DNA of 64,000 nt, taken from contig JBAIAC010000156.1 of the NCBI GenBank assembly GCA_037349315.1, forward strand, positions 1,922,001-1,986,000, read 5' to 3'. The first letter of the stretch is position 1, and each line of letters opens with the position of its first letter. Both the position numbers and the translations under genes were made by a program. Source of the DNA: Chelydra serpentina. Taxonomy: Eukaryota; Chordata; Testudines; Chelydridae. Positions 54,438 to 64,000 of the stretch are shown in pieces. Below the pieces are notes generated by a model that saw only the letters and a list, made by a program, of their open reading frames with translations, did not search any database and was not told the origin of the DNA.

Positions 54438-54629
54438 AACTAGCTCTAACTGTGCACAGATGGGAGATTAAACCTAGAAACAGGAGCAGTCAATGGACAT
54501 GACAGAGGGTCCTGTTTGATCCTGCAGTGGTAAAGAAGGAACTAAGGTGGTTCAGAGGGATGGACACCCCTAGACGTGGGCCTTTGACATTGTCACTGGT
54601 GACTTGCTCTGTCTCCCTGTCCCTCACAT

Positions 54630-55000
54630 ATCCCCCCCTCCTCTCTGTCTCTCTCTCACACACACCTCACAGAGTTATCCTCCCATTTGTCCACACCTCC
54701 AAGTGAACAAATTTGTTCACTTACACTCCTACCTGAATCTATGTGTCATTCTATCCCTCTACTCTCCTGCAGGGGTCTGTCTATCCTTGTCTGTCTACAA
54801 ATTCACCTCCAGTTCATCCACCTACTCACCAGCCAGCTTGTTCACATATTTGCACAATAGCCCACCTGCCCATCCATCCATCTACTCACTCTTCTGCTCT
54901 TCCATTCATCCATGCATCCATCCATCCATCCACTTCTCCATCCATCTATGCACCCTCCCACCTGTAAGTCCATCCACGTTTCCATCCACTTACCATACCA
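54630..55000. repeat. degenerate (CATC/CCAT)n microsatellite and pyrimidine-rich tract
   Basis: The densest part is 54865-54955 with repeated catccatc. The surrounding 300 bp is CT-rich. Open frames here are low complexity. Confidence 0.75.
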
Positions 55001-55079
55001 CCCATTCACATAAACAATCTCCCTCTTGCCAGTCAGTCTAGTCACCAACATACTCATCTGGAATGGTAGAGGGAGCAGT

Positions 55080-55195
55080 CAAGTGGAAGAAAGGGGGAAA
55101 GAAGGAAAGGGAATGGAGAAGAGTAAAGGGACTGGAAGGAGGGGAGGGGAGATGATAAAAAGGGCAGGGAAGAAAAAGAAGAGGAAAAGAATCTG
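55080..55195 (+). repeat. polypurine tract
   Basis: About 115 bases are almost all A and G (gaagaaagggggaaagaagg pattern), directly 3' of the CSF2RB-like first exon on the minus strand. Confidence 0.8.
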
Positions 55196-55203
55196 AAACT
55201 CAC

Positions 55204-55273
55204 CTCGAGATTCTCCGACCCTGAAAGCCCAGCACAGAGCCAGGAGAGCGCTGCAGAACATCTTCATGTTCAT
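55204..55273 (-). CDS. CSF2RB: CSF2RB-like receptor exon 1: signal peptide
   Basis: From ATG 55273-55271 it encodes MNMKMFCSALLALCWAFRV, then GESR and one base, ending at gtgagt in phase 1. That joins in frame to the exon at 52126 to give G-E-S-R-E-S-L-P-M. The A-L-L-A-L-C-W core resembles the mammalian common beta signal peptide. Upstream in-frame ATGs exist (55345); the 55273 start is chosen by signal-peptide fit. Confidence 0.7.
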
Positions 55274-55412
55274 GCCAGCCTGCACCCACCAGCTCAGTCC
55301 TGCTCCCTGTGCTCTGGGCTGGTTGCCGGCCTGGGGTTCTTGCACTCACACTTGTTAACGCCCTCTTTGTCACCTGTTGAATGTGGAAGCCAAGCGCTGA
55401 TGGTCATGTAGT

Positions 55413-55620
55413 TGGGACCTTCTGTGAGACACAAAACCTCCCCTCCCTGCACTGAGGTGACCTTTCGCTGATCCATCAAGGCCACAAGGGACCATTAGGT
55501 CACCTAGTCAGACCTCCTGTAAGACACAGGTGGCCTATTCCAGCACCGATTCATTGCAGGAGAGGAATTCAGTCTCCATGTTCCTTCACCACTGGGCTTC
55601 CCCTGCACACATACACACCT
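55413..55620 (-). repeat. left arm of a distant inverted duplication (partner at 62.8-63.07 kb)
   Basis: gaccttctgtgagacacaaa onward is the reverse complement of 63068 leftward through blocks cctcccctccctgcactgag, gggaccattaggtcacctag and aattcagtctccatgttc. The left arm lacks about 90 bp present in the right. Confidence 0.8.
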
Positions 55621-56535
55621 CCCTCATTAGTTCTCAAGCCAGCCCTGGAGACTCACCGTCTTACCCTACCCTGGCCCATCTCCCTCACTCATATACATCT
55701 CCCCTCTCTTGAGATGAGATGGGGATTCAGTCTTCATGTTCTCCCCCATATGCTTCTCCTCCAGCGGTATCCCTCGAGAGAATCGCTTGGAAGTGATTCC
55801 AACTGGCAATTTGCAGCCAGTTCCCTGGGAACCTGACCCACAGAAGGAGCTTTATTGTCTCTTTTTGTGGGATCTAGTCTTGAATTCAGTGGTGCAAAGA
55901 CATGGTCAAATACTCCACTGGTGTAACTCAATTGACGTTAAAGGAGTTGTACCACTGGAGTATGTGCCCCCACATTTCTGCTTTCTAAAGCATACAACAG
56001 ACCCACCCTGCCTTGGGCACAGCCACAGAGCCAAGCCTCTGTGCTCTGGGGATGTCTGATCTGTGGCTTTTCCCCACTTTGGGGGAGTGTGGAGAAGGGG
56101 AACCACCCAGAACAACCCCCAGCTTCCTAAATGCCATTTCCTTTGATAGAATACGAGGTTCTAGACAGGTGAACATTCATCACAGAGATGAGATCTATGA
56201 CTAATGGCTCCAGAGCTCATGAGCCCTTGTCTGTCTGGTGACAGGCTCTCTTTGCCACTTACCCGTCCCCCAAGGAAGGCAGAGTTTCCTCACCTGAGCC
56301 AAGAGCCGCCCCACAGCAGTTGGATCGCTGACCCTCTCAGTTCTCATTCCCTGGAAGCTGGAGCGTCTTTACACATACAGGAATCAGCAATGATCATGGC
56401 TGTCCAAAACCAGAATGGATCCCCATGGGAAATAATGAAGCTGGAGTATTCCCCACACCTTTTGCCCTCTGAGGGCTTCCACACCCCTATATGCCTCCTT
56501 TCAGGGAGTAGACACAGTCCTGAACACTCTGGAGT
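55621..56535. other. non-coding, nothing recognised
   Basis: Short frames only. The ggattcagtcttcatgttc block at about 55722 echoes the duplicated arm next to it. Confidence 0.4.
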
Positions 56536-56539
56536 TGGA

Positions 56540-57120
56540 GTGTGAGACCTGTCCCCTGACTGCCCAACCCCCTATCCACACCCCTGCCCCCTGGCACACC
56601 CCTGGGAGTCCCACACCTATCCAACCACTGCCTGTCCCCTGACTGCCCCCCCCAAACCTCTGCCCCATCCAACACCCCCTGCTCCCTGTCCCCTGATTGC
56701 CCTGACCCCTCTCCACACCCCTGCCCCCTGACAGCCCCCCCATAACCCCCAACCCATCCAACCCCCCGCTCCATGTCCCTTGACTGCTGCGACCCCTCTT
56801 CACTCCACTGCCTCCTGACAGCCCCCCCCCGCCCGAATCCCCGACCCATCTAACCCACCCTGCTCCCTGTCCCTTGACTGCCCCCCAAGATCCCATGTCC
56901 CTTCTCCAACCCCCCAACCCCCTTACTGTGCGGCTCAGACCAGCGTGTCTGGCTCCATGCAGAGTCAGACACGCTGCTGCACTCCCCCGCGGAGCGCGCA
57001 GCCCCGTCCCCCCAGAGTGCTGCCGGCACGGCATCCTGAGGCTGCAGGGGAGGGGGAGGGGAGCAGGGGAAGGGCTCTGGCTGCTGGAGGCCCCAATGTG
57101 AGCGGCTCAATCCGGCCAGG
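56540..57120. repeat. C-rich minisatellite in a MITE-like element
   Basis: Imperfect units carry ccctgactgccc, cccctgccccctgacagccc and ccaacccatccaac at 56545-56910, followed by a unique GC-rich end (caatgtgagcggctcaatcc). Frames on both strands are compositional. Confidence 0.6.
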
Positions 57121-57899
57121 CTGCCCTTCAGAAGACATCCCCAGACTGGATTAGGGATACTGGTGTGATCTCACCTTGCAGCCCCCAAAAAAAGAATTGG
57201 GTGGACTAAATGAGCAGTGCACCTCTCTATCTGAAGCCTAGCAAGGGAGGTACGTGGATCCCACTAGAATTTAAAAAGAAAAGTAAGGGAGGGGAGGCTC
57301 TACTAGAGGACCTGGGCAGCTTTAGATACAGTACCAGGCACGTAGGAGGATTTCCACTTCTGAGCCATGAAAGCAGAAACGGACTTTTCCTTTCCAGATT
57401 TAGCTAATAGTCAGAAAAGGAATCTAGCACCTCCCTTCCAGATTTGAACACCCTCAAAATTCAGGAGTGCTCAAGCTCAATTTGGGCAGCTGTTACTTCA
57501 TTTCTCCCAAATCAAATATACTGATCCACTGTCACTCGCTGTAGAAAAAGTAGGATAAAATTGAGCAAGAAATGCTCCCCAGTGGTTATTAGGACTGGAA
57601 TCGCTATTTTCAACAGCCATTGCCATTTTTATGTTTTTTTAGTTTTATTTGTTTAAAAGGAAGACAGTGATATTGCATTGGCAAATTCCCCATAGAAACA
57701 AAGAGTGGAACAAAAGAATAATAAAGGCACCTCAACGTTTCCTCATTAATGTAGGACAGTCTTGTAATATGCATCCAGATATCCTTCAATCACACGAGCT
57801 GAAAATTGTTTCACTTTATTGCAGTTCTGTAACCATACAGGAACCAATCCTGTCTGTGTTCTGTGCACATCCAAAATTCCTGCTGAATGACCTGCCCTG
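57121..57899. other. AT-richer non-coding DNA
   Basis: No gene, RNA or repeat family is recognised. Confidence 0.4.
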
Positions 57900-58112
57900 G
57901 GAGCAAGTTACCAGTGACCCAGGGCTGGGGCGGCAGGAGGGTGCAGTTGGGGTGGGAGAGCCCAGACCTGGGGCAGTAGGGGGAGTGGGTGTGGGGGGAG
58001 AACCCAGGGCTGGGGCAGCAGTGGGGTGCGGGGGGGGGGAGCCCAGGGCTGGTGGGGGCAGCCAAATTTCTTTTTGCTTGGGGCGGCAAAAATCCTAGAG
58101 CCGACCCTGCCT
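57900..58112. repeat. MITE (gcggcaaaaatcctagagcc family)
   Basis: Tandem G-rich units (ggggcagcagtggggtgcgg type) are followed by the terminal block cttggggcggcaaaaatcctag. A related end occurs inverted at 14.67 kb. Confidence 0.5.
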
Positions 58113-58309
58113 ACACAGCTTATCAGAAGGAACTTTTGTGGTCATCTAGTTTGTCTAACTCAGGCCATAGGGCTTCCCTGAATTAAATTCCTCTTTGAAC
58201 TAGTGCAGATCTTTCAGAAAAACAGCCCATCTTGATTTCAACATTTCCAGTTATGGCAAATCCACCACAGCCCTTGCTAAATTGTTCACTGATAAAAATG
58301 TTAAATAGT

Positions 58310-58660
58310 GCAGGGTTAAATAGTGGGGGGGGGGGGCACGTAGCTCTGCGCACTGCCCTCTCTGCAGGCACCGCCCCCGCAACGCCCATTGGCCACAGTT
58401 CCCCATTCCTGGCCAATGGGAGCTGCGGGGGCGGTGCTTGAAGGCAGGAGCAGCGCGCGGAGACCTCAGCTCCCCCCGCCCCGGGGCCGCTGGTCGCTTC
58501 TGGGAGTGGCATGGGGCTTGGGCAGGCAGGGAGCCTCCCTTAGCGGCAGCCCCGCTACACCACCGGAGATTGCCGGAGATCACGATTAACAGGGAACCAC
58601 ACTTAGGGTCAATGGGAGCCACCGCTGGCTCACGACCCTTGCAATGAAGATCACTGGTCT
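58310..58660. repeat. hAT-family GC-rich fragment
   Basis: The cgcccattggccacagttcc and ggccaatgggagctgcgggg blocks form an inverted pair as in the 59.0 kb copy. No complete ends are found. Confidence 0.5.
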
Positions 58661-58989
58661 AAATAATATTTAGTACTGCCTCAGGGCAGGGGACTGGACT
58701 AGATGACCTATCAAGGTCCCTTCCAGCCCTGCATTTCGATTATTATATTTTCTTTCCAGCAGCACCTAGCACACTGATCCCATACAAAAAGCTACATATA
58801 GGCCCTGACTGAGCAAAGCACTTCAGCACATGCTTAACTTTAAGCACATGAGTTAGCCCTTTGGGTTCCATGGGACTACTCACATGCTTGCAGTTAAGCA
58901 CATGCAGGAGTGCATTGCTGGATCAGGGCCTAATGCAGGGGTCTTTCGTGCGGCCCACTAAGCTCCCCACATCCAGCCTACCTCCAGGC

Positions 58990-59360
58990 CAGGGGTGGGC
59001 AAACGGCCGGCACCATGTCCCTGCGGCCGGGCAGGGTGGGAGGCAGAGGGCTCCGTGCGTTGCCCTCGCTTCCAGGCACTGCCCCCCGCAGCTCCCATTG
59101 GCCGGGAACTGGGAACCGTGGCCAATGGGAGCTTCGGGGGAGGTACCTGGAGGAGCGGCAAGTGAAGCGAACAGAGCCTTGTGCTCCTCCTTCCCCCAGG
59201 GGCCGCAGGGACATGGTTCCGGCTGCTTCCTGGAGCAGAGCGGGGCCAGGGGAGGCAGGCAGGGAGCCTGCCCTGGCCCTGGTGCACACTGCTGCCACCC
59301 TGGAGCCTGCACCCTGAACCCCTCCTGCAGCCCAACTCCCTGCCTGAGCCCCCTGCCACA
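58990..59360. repeat. hAT-type MITE, right end lost
   Basis: It starts with the canonical caggggtgggcaaacggcc end. The interior holds ctcccattggccgggaactg and the inverted ccgtggccaatgggagc. No matching right terminus is evident. Confidence 0.65.
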
Positions 59361-62107
59361 CTCCACAGTTTACCCTGTTTGTGTGGGTTTTACACACAGC
59401 AACAAGAGAAAAAACCATTTAAAAAAACCCAGGAAAATGTGATTGTAAAAAAACACCAACATTCACAGGGGGATTCAAGGGCTGGTGCAGTATCTGAACC
59501 CACTCTTCATTGTTTGTTTGTTTTTACAAATGGAGTAGATTTCAAGTTAATTGCATCCCTTTAAAATTACACATGTAACCTGCATGCATGCACCCATTGG
59601 TGCAAGTACATTACAGTACCATCTTCAATTACATGATTGCACAGTATTTTTCAAATATATCATAATTTTTGTATAATCTAAGAAACATAAGTAGCCTTTG
59701 TTAGGAGCAGGATATGACTTTCTTGGGGGACTTTTTTTTTTTTAACAGCCCTGCAACTGAAAACCAATTACTGCAAGACATTTTTTACAAAAGTGTTTTC
59801 TTCCATCCAAATTCCTCATGCTAAAAATGAGACACCAGTTTCAGGGGCTAGGGTGGCTGAACAAGTGGTGACCCACATCCCAAAGGTGTCAGGCAAGAGG
59901 CCTGAGCCTGGGAGTGTGTCCGGGTGTCCAACAGCTAGACGCAATGACTAGACTCTGTCCAGGCTCACTTGGCTTGGAGCACGTGGGAGTCAGGCATTGG
60001 GTCCATTCACAACAGACTAGGGACCATACAGAGTGGTACTGGGCCAGGTTGTGACAACTGCCAACTCTCCAGGGTAACAGGGAAGAGTATGTCAGGCCCA
60101 GAACACTGGGATGGCTGGACAGACCCTAACGCAGCCGGGAGCAGGAGGAACTCAGGAAATATGCCTGGGAGTGAATCTCTGCATCCAATGGTGCCTGCAC
60201 CTCTATCTGCCTGTGCTGTACCTCATTAATGCCATGAGGTCCTTGAACAATGGGGTGCTGCTCAGGTCCCCTTCCACTGATATGTCCCTAGAAGAGGAAA
60301 AAGACACCGTCATCTCACATGATCAGAGCAGATCCCTGACTGGGCTGCAGCAGTCTGGGCATCTCTCCAGCAGTCCCCTGAAAGCATCGTCTCATTACCT
60401 GATGATGCTGACAGTGCCAGCCTGGTAATAGCAACACAGCCAATTGCTAGTGCCCTCCTCCGGGGGTAAGTCTTGAATGATCTTCACAAAAGCACATGGG
60501 AAGATTCCGGTGGCAGAAGTTCAGAGGCTTGGGTTCCCCTCACACCAAACTAGAGGCAGCTCAGAGGAGGTGCTTGACTGGATCTGTGATGATGATCACA
60601 TAAGGAGATGAGTACAATGGAAGTGACCTCATGCCATCCCTGTAACAGGAGAACTGGATGGGATAGTCAGCTGCAGAAGGACAGGGGCAGAGTCTCAAAT
60701 ACACAAGTCAGACACCTCCCCTCAGAGGCTGTTCTCTTTCACAAAGCAAAGATACCATATCAGCAATCACCTTGCATGCACCCCCAGCCCGTTCTTACAA
60801 TCTTGTGGTATTGCCCAAGTCCCCTTTTAGATAGGGTGGTGTGAGAGTGGATGAAGTACAGCACCTACCAAGTTATGTAAACAGAAGCAGTCTAATCACA
60901 TCTAAACAGGAGTTTCCTTCTGCTTTCTGTGGCTTCTACAGAATCCAGATGGTATTACAGGGAAGTAGTACAAGTGAAACACAAAATCTGAAATCCAGAA
61001 ACCGCCCAGAAAGTAAGAACCCCGGAATTTGGAGATGGAGGCTTAGTCCCTAGTGGGCTAATGTCTTATGTGCCCTGACAGCTTTGTGATCCAAATGCAG
61101 TCTCATCTCTACTCTTTGTTGGTCCTGCTGCATAGGTAGATCAAGTTTCCATTCTTGAAGTCAGCTCTGGTGTACTGATTCCAGGAAAGTCAAACAGTGC
61201 CCAGCGGAAATAACCCAAATTTACATGATAAACTCAGGGTTTACAACTGCATCCTGTTTTCCTGTCCTGCTTCCACACAGAAAAGAGGTTACTCACCTGT
61301 AGCTTGCATTCTTGAAGTATATTGCCCATGCAGATACCTGCTACTGAGATGCACCCTGAGAGCTGGAACCATCAGGAAAGCATAGATATGTTTCTATTGG
61401 CAGCGGGGGGAAACTATCCACTTGTCCTAGACTATTATTCTCACTTCCCTGAGACAGCCTTACAAGAAGATACTACAGCTAAGCAGGTGACTGTGCATAT
61501 CAACTCCATTTTTGCTCAACATGGATATATCTGACAGTATTATACAGCCATATGTCAAGTTTAGTGGGCATGAGTTTAAGTAGTTTGCAATAAAGTAGGG
61601 GGATTTGGCAGGTGACTGCCTCCTTATTATCCCCAATCCAATGGGCCAGTGGCAAACTGAGTCAAAATAACAAAGTGCCTATAGTAAAAGGCTGCAGAGT
61701 CAAACTCTGATCCTACTTAGAAGTGTTCAGTTACAGAATGGCAGCACTGAACCATAGGCTGTCACTTGCTGCTACTTTGTTAAACAGGAACCTAAAACCA
61801 AGAATCCCTCCACTGCTAGAAACTGATGTCGGAATCACTGGGGATTGGAGAAGTATAGAGACAAATAAGGCAAAATTAAAAAATCAATATAATTAGGGGG
61901 CCTGGGAGCGGCAACCACTCCGTGAAAATGGCACTGTGCATATCTATGATAGAAGACAATGGTCGCAGACAGCAGTGACGTTGTCACTCCAGATGGACAC
62001 ATACTAAAGAGTAGGTGACACTGTCTGCAAATTTTAGAAGGGAGGGAAATAAGTGGTAGTGAGTTACTATTGGAGGCATGATCCAAAGCTGATTGAAGTC
62101 ACTGAGC
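59361..62107. other. AT-rich non-coding stretch, nothing recognised
   Basis: It holds short frames only. The ggttactcacctgtagcttg block near 61286 resembles a dispersed repeat but is too short to classify. Confidence 0.4.
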
Positions 62108-62403
62108 CCAGGGCTACACTAGGGGAGGGGGGTCGATCTACGATACGCAGATTCAGCTACGTGAATAACGTAGCTGAAATCAGCGTATCGTAATCGGCTT
62201 ACCTGACCATGAGGACGGCGGCGCGTCGATCACTGCAGCTCCCCCGTCGACTCCGCTTGCGCCGGTCGATGACGTGGTTTTACGGCGCCGACGGGGAGCG
62301 CGATCGGGGATCGATTAGGCGCGTCTTAACGAGACGCGAAAAATCGATCCCCGATAGATCGATTGCTACCCGCCGATCCGGCGGGTAGTGAAGACAAGCC
62401 CTC
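62108..62403. mobile_element. CpG-rich palindromic MITE
   Basis: The ends cagggctacact and agtgaagacaagccct are imperfect inverted repeats of the agggcttgtcttcact type. The interior has at least two strong hairpins (62139-62192 and 62302-62360) and many CpGs, contrasting with AT-rich flanks. There is no coding capacity. Confidence 0.65.
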
Positions 62404-62744
62404 AGAGTCCAGGGGGCAAAGTGCTGCACATACATGTAGTGAAAAGCAGCCACTGCGCCCAAAATCATACAGTCTAGGTTATGGTAAGATACAGCGGGAG
62501 GCGGGGGGGATAAATACAGAACTCCTGTTGCTAGTGTCACTTCTCTTTTCCTTCTTGCTTCTTTGCAAGTGTCTGACTGGGTATGGAGGCAGGGAGATGG
62601 GAAGCAAAGGTCAGCCTCTGTTAGCAGCATATTACTCTTGATTCCTAGAAAACAATGTGTCCTGATTCCTCCAAACCGGTAAATAAGAATCAGTGAAGTA
62701 TCACAATGAAATGAGATATATTTCCTCCCCCTCCCAGGTTATAA

Positions 62745-63068
62745 GAACTGCATCTGTGGCAGAGATCTGGTGTGTTTCTGTGTGTTCAGGGGAAGCCCAG
62801 AGGGCGAATGAACATGGAGACTGAATTCCCCTCTCTCCACTGCCTAAGACTGTTGCCTCTCAGTTCTGAGGGCATTCAGCAATGCCCCAGTAAGGAGATG
62901 AGGATCTTGCTCTGCAATGAATTGGTCCTGCAAAGTAAATTTTATTCTCCGTCCTGTCTCCTACAGGAAGTCTGACTAGGTGACCTAATGGTCCCTTGTG
63001 GCCCTCATGGATCAGTGAAAGGTCACCTCAGTGCAGGGAGGGGAGGTTTTGTGTCTCACAGAAGGTCC
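62745..63068 (+). repeat. right arm of a distant inverted duplication (partner at 55.4 kb)
   Basis: This is the reverse complement of the 55413-55620 region, with an extra internal 90 bp or so (about 62845-62925). The arm ends exactly where CR1 sequence starts at about 63070. Confidence 0.8.
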
Positions 63069-63069
63069 T

Positions 63070-64000
63070 AAAGAAGAGCCATCGTGACTTAACAACCATG
63101 TAAAAGAAGCAGTGAGAGATAAAAAGGCATCTTTTAAAACGTGGAAGTAAAATTCTAGTGAGGTAACTAGAGAGGAGCATAAACACTGCCAAATTAAGTG
63201 TAAAAATGTAATAAGAAAAGCCACAATGGAGTTTGAAGAACAGCTAGCCAAAAACTCAAAAGGTAATAACAAAATGTTTTTTAAATACATCAGAAGCAGG
63301 AAGCCTGCTAAACAACCAGTGGGACCCCTGGACGATAGAGATACAAAAGGAGCACTTACAGATGATAACATAATTGTGGAGAAACTAAATGAATTCTTTG
63401 CTTCTGTCTTCACGGCTGAGGGCGTTATGGAGATTCCCAAACCTGAGCCGTCTTTTGTAGGTGACAAATCTGAGGATTTGTCACAGATTGAAGTGTCACT
63501 AGAGGAGGTTTTGGAACTAATTGATAAACGTAACTGTAACAAGTCACCGGGACCAGATGGCATTCACCCAAGAGTTCTGAAAGAACTCAAATGTGAAATT
63601 GCGGAACTATTAACTAGGGTTTGTAACCTGTCCTTTAAATCGGCTTCTGTACCCAATGACTGGAAGATAGCTAATGTAACGCCAATATTTAAAAAGGGCT
63701 CTAGAGGTGATCCCGGCAATTACAGACCGGTTAGTCTAACATTCGTACCGGGAAAATTAGTTGAAATAATAGTAAAGAATAAAATTGTCAGGCACATAGA
63801 AGAACATAAATTGTTGGGCAAAAGTCAACATAGTTTCTGTAAAGGGAAGTCATGTCTTACTAATCTATTAGAGTTCTTTGAAGGGGTCAACAAACATGTG
63901 GACAAGGGAGATCCAGTGGACATAGTGTACTTAGACTTCCAGAAAGCCTTTGACAAGGTCCCTCACCAAAGGCTCTTACATAAATTAAGTTGCCATGTGA
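63070..64000 (+). mobile_element. CR1 LINE (second subfamily), cut by the window edge
   Basis: The frame from about 63200 reads [67 protein letters not shown] and YLDFQKAFDKVPHQRLLH. It is 5'-truncated within ORF2, with stops in the first 130 bp. It is clearly diverged from the copies at 8-11 and 35-39 kb. Confidence 0.9.

Noticed and set aside
54604..55041. 145-codon plus-strand frame rich in Ser, Pro and His
   Set aside because: Translation of a degenerate CATC/CT-rich tract.
56487..57034. Overlapping minus-strand frames of 120-177 codons, Gly/Gln-rich
   Set aside because: Products of a C-rich minisatellite, with units repeating in all frames.

Overview
This window reads as vertebrate nuclear DNA, most likely from a turtle. 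The grounds are near full-length CR1 LINEs with an SGNH-esterase ORF1, a tRNA-headed SINE ending in a CR1-like tail, a DIRS element, several hAT MITEs, and spliced genes with consensus GT/AG junctions. The species call is an inference from repeat content, and nothing here is bacterial.

The backbone, from about 0.5 to 44 kb on the plus strand, is one adhesion GPCR gene of the ADGRE (CD97/EMR) family. I place 19 well-supported exons: signal-peptide exon, six EGF exons (five of the calcium-binding type), stalk, GAIN domain, GPS (HL|S), seven-helix domain and cytoplasmic tail. A possible first mini-exon and a possible terminal exon are less certain. Junction phases agree throughout and I see no stop or frameshift inside the 19 exons. 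Only the donor after TM2 is unclear. Three EGF exons (3.6, 15.6 and 16.5 kb) are copies of one unit, introns included.

The introns are packed with nested mobile elements. A hAT-like MITE lies at 2.7-3.4 kb. A DIRS-like element spans 4.3-13.2 kb: it keeps Gag and RT/RNase H but no recombinase, has 214-bp direct terminal repeats, and carries a CR1 inserted in its Gag minisatellite. At 23.1-27.8 kb a young LTR element (matching LTRs, 5-bp target duplication, tRNA-Leu primer site) sits inside an older CR1. At 33.2-39.6 kb a large fold-back element, split by a second CR1, carries two inverted copies of an unrecognised, apparently spliced, acidic coding segment.

From 42 to 49 kb there are LTR remnants, including a solo LTR inside an older LTR fragment and a Gag-integrase Ty3-like deletion derivative with a tRNA-Pro-like primer site. 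From 49.7 to 55.3 kb on the minus strand are three exons of a cytokine receptor common beta (CSF2RB) homologue: signal peptide plus two first-domain exons. I do not see the rest of that gene. From 55.3 to 64 kb the sequence is repeats: hAT families, a distant inverted duplication (55.4 against 62.9 kb), a CpG-rich palindromic MITE, and a CR1 running off the right edge.
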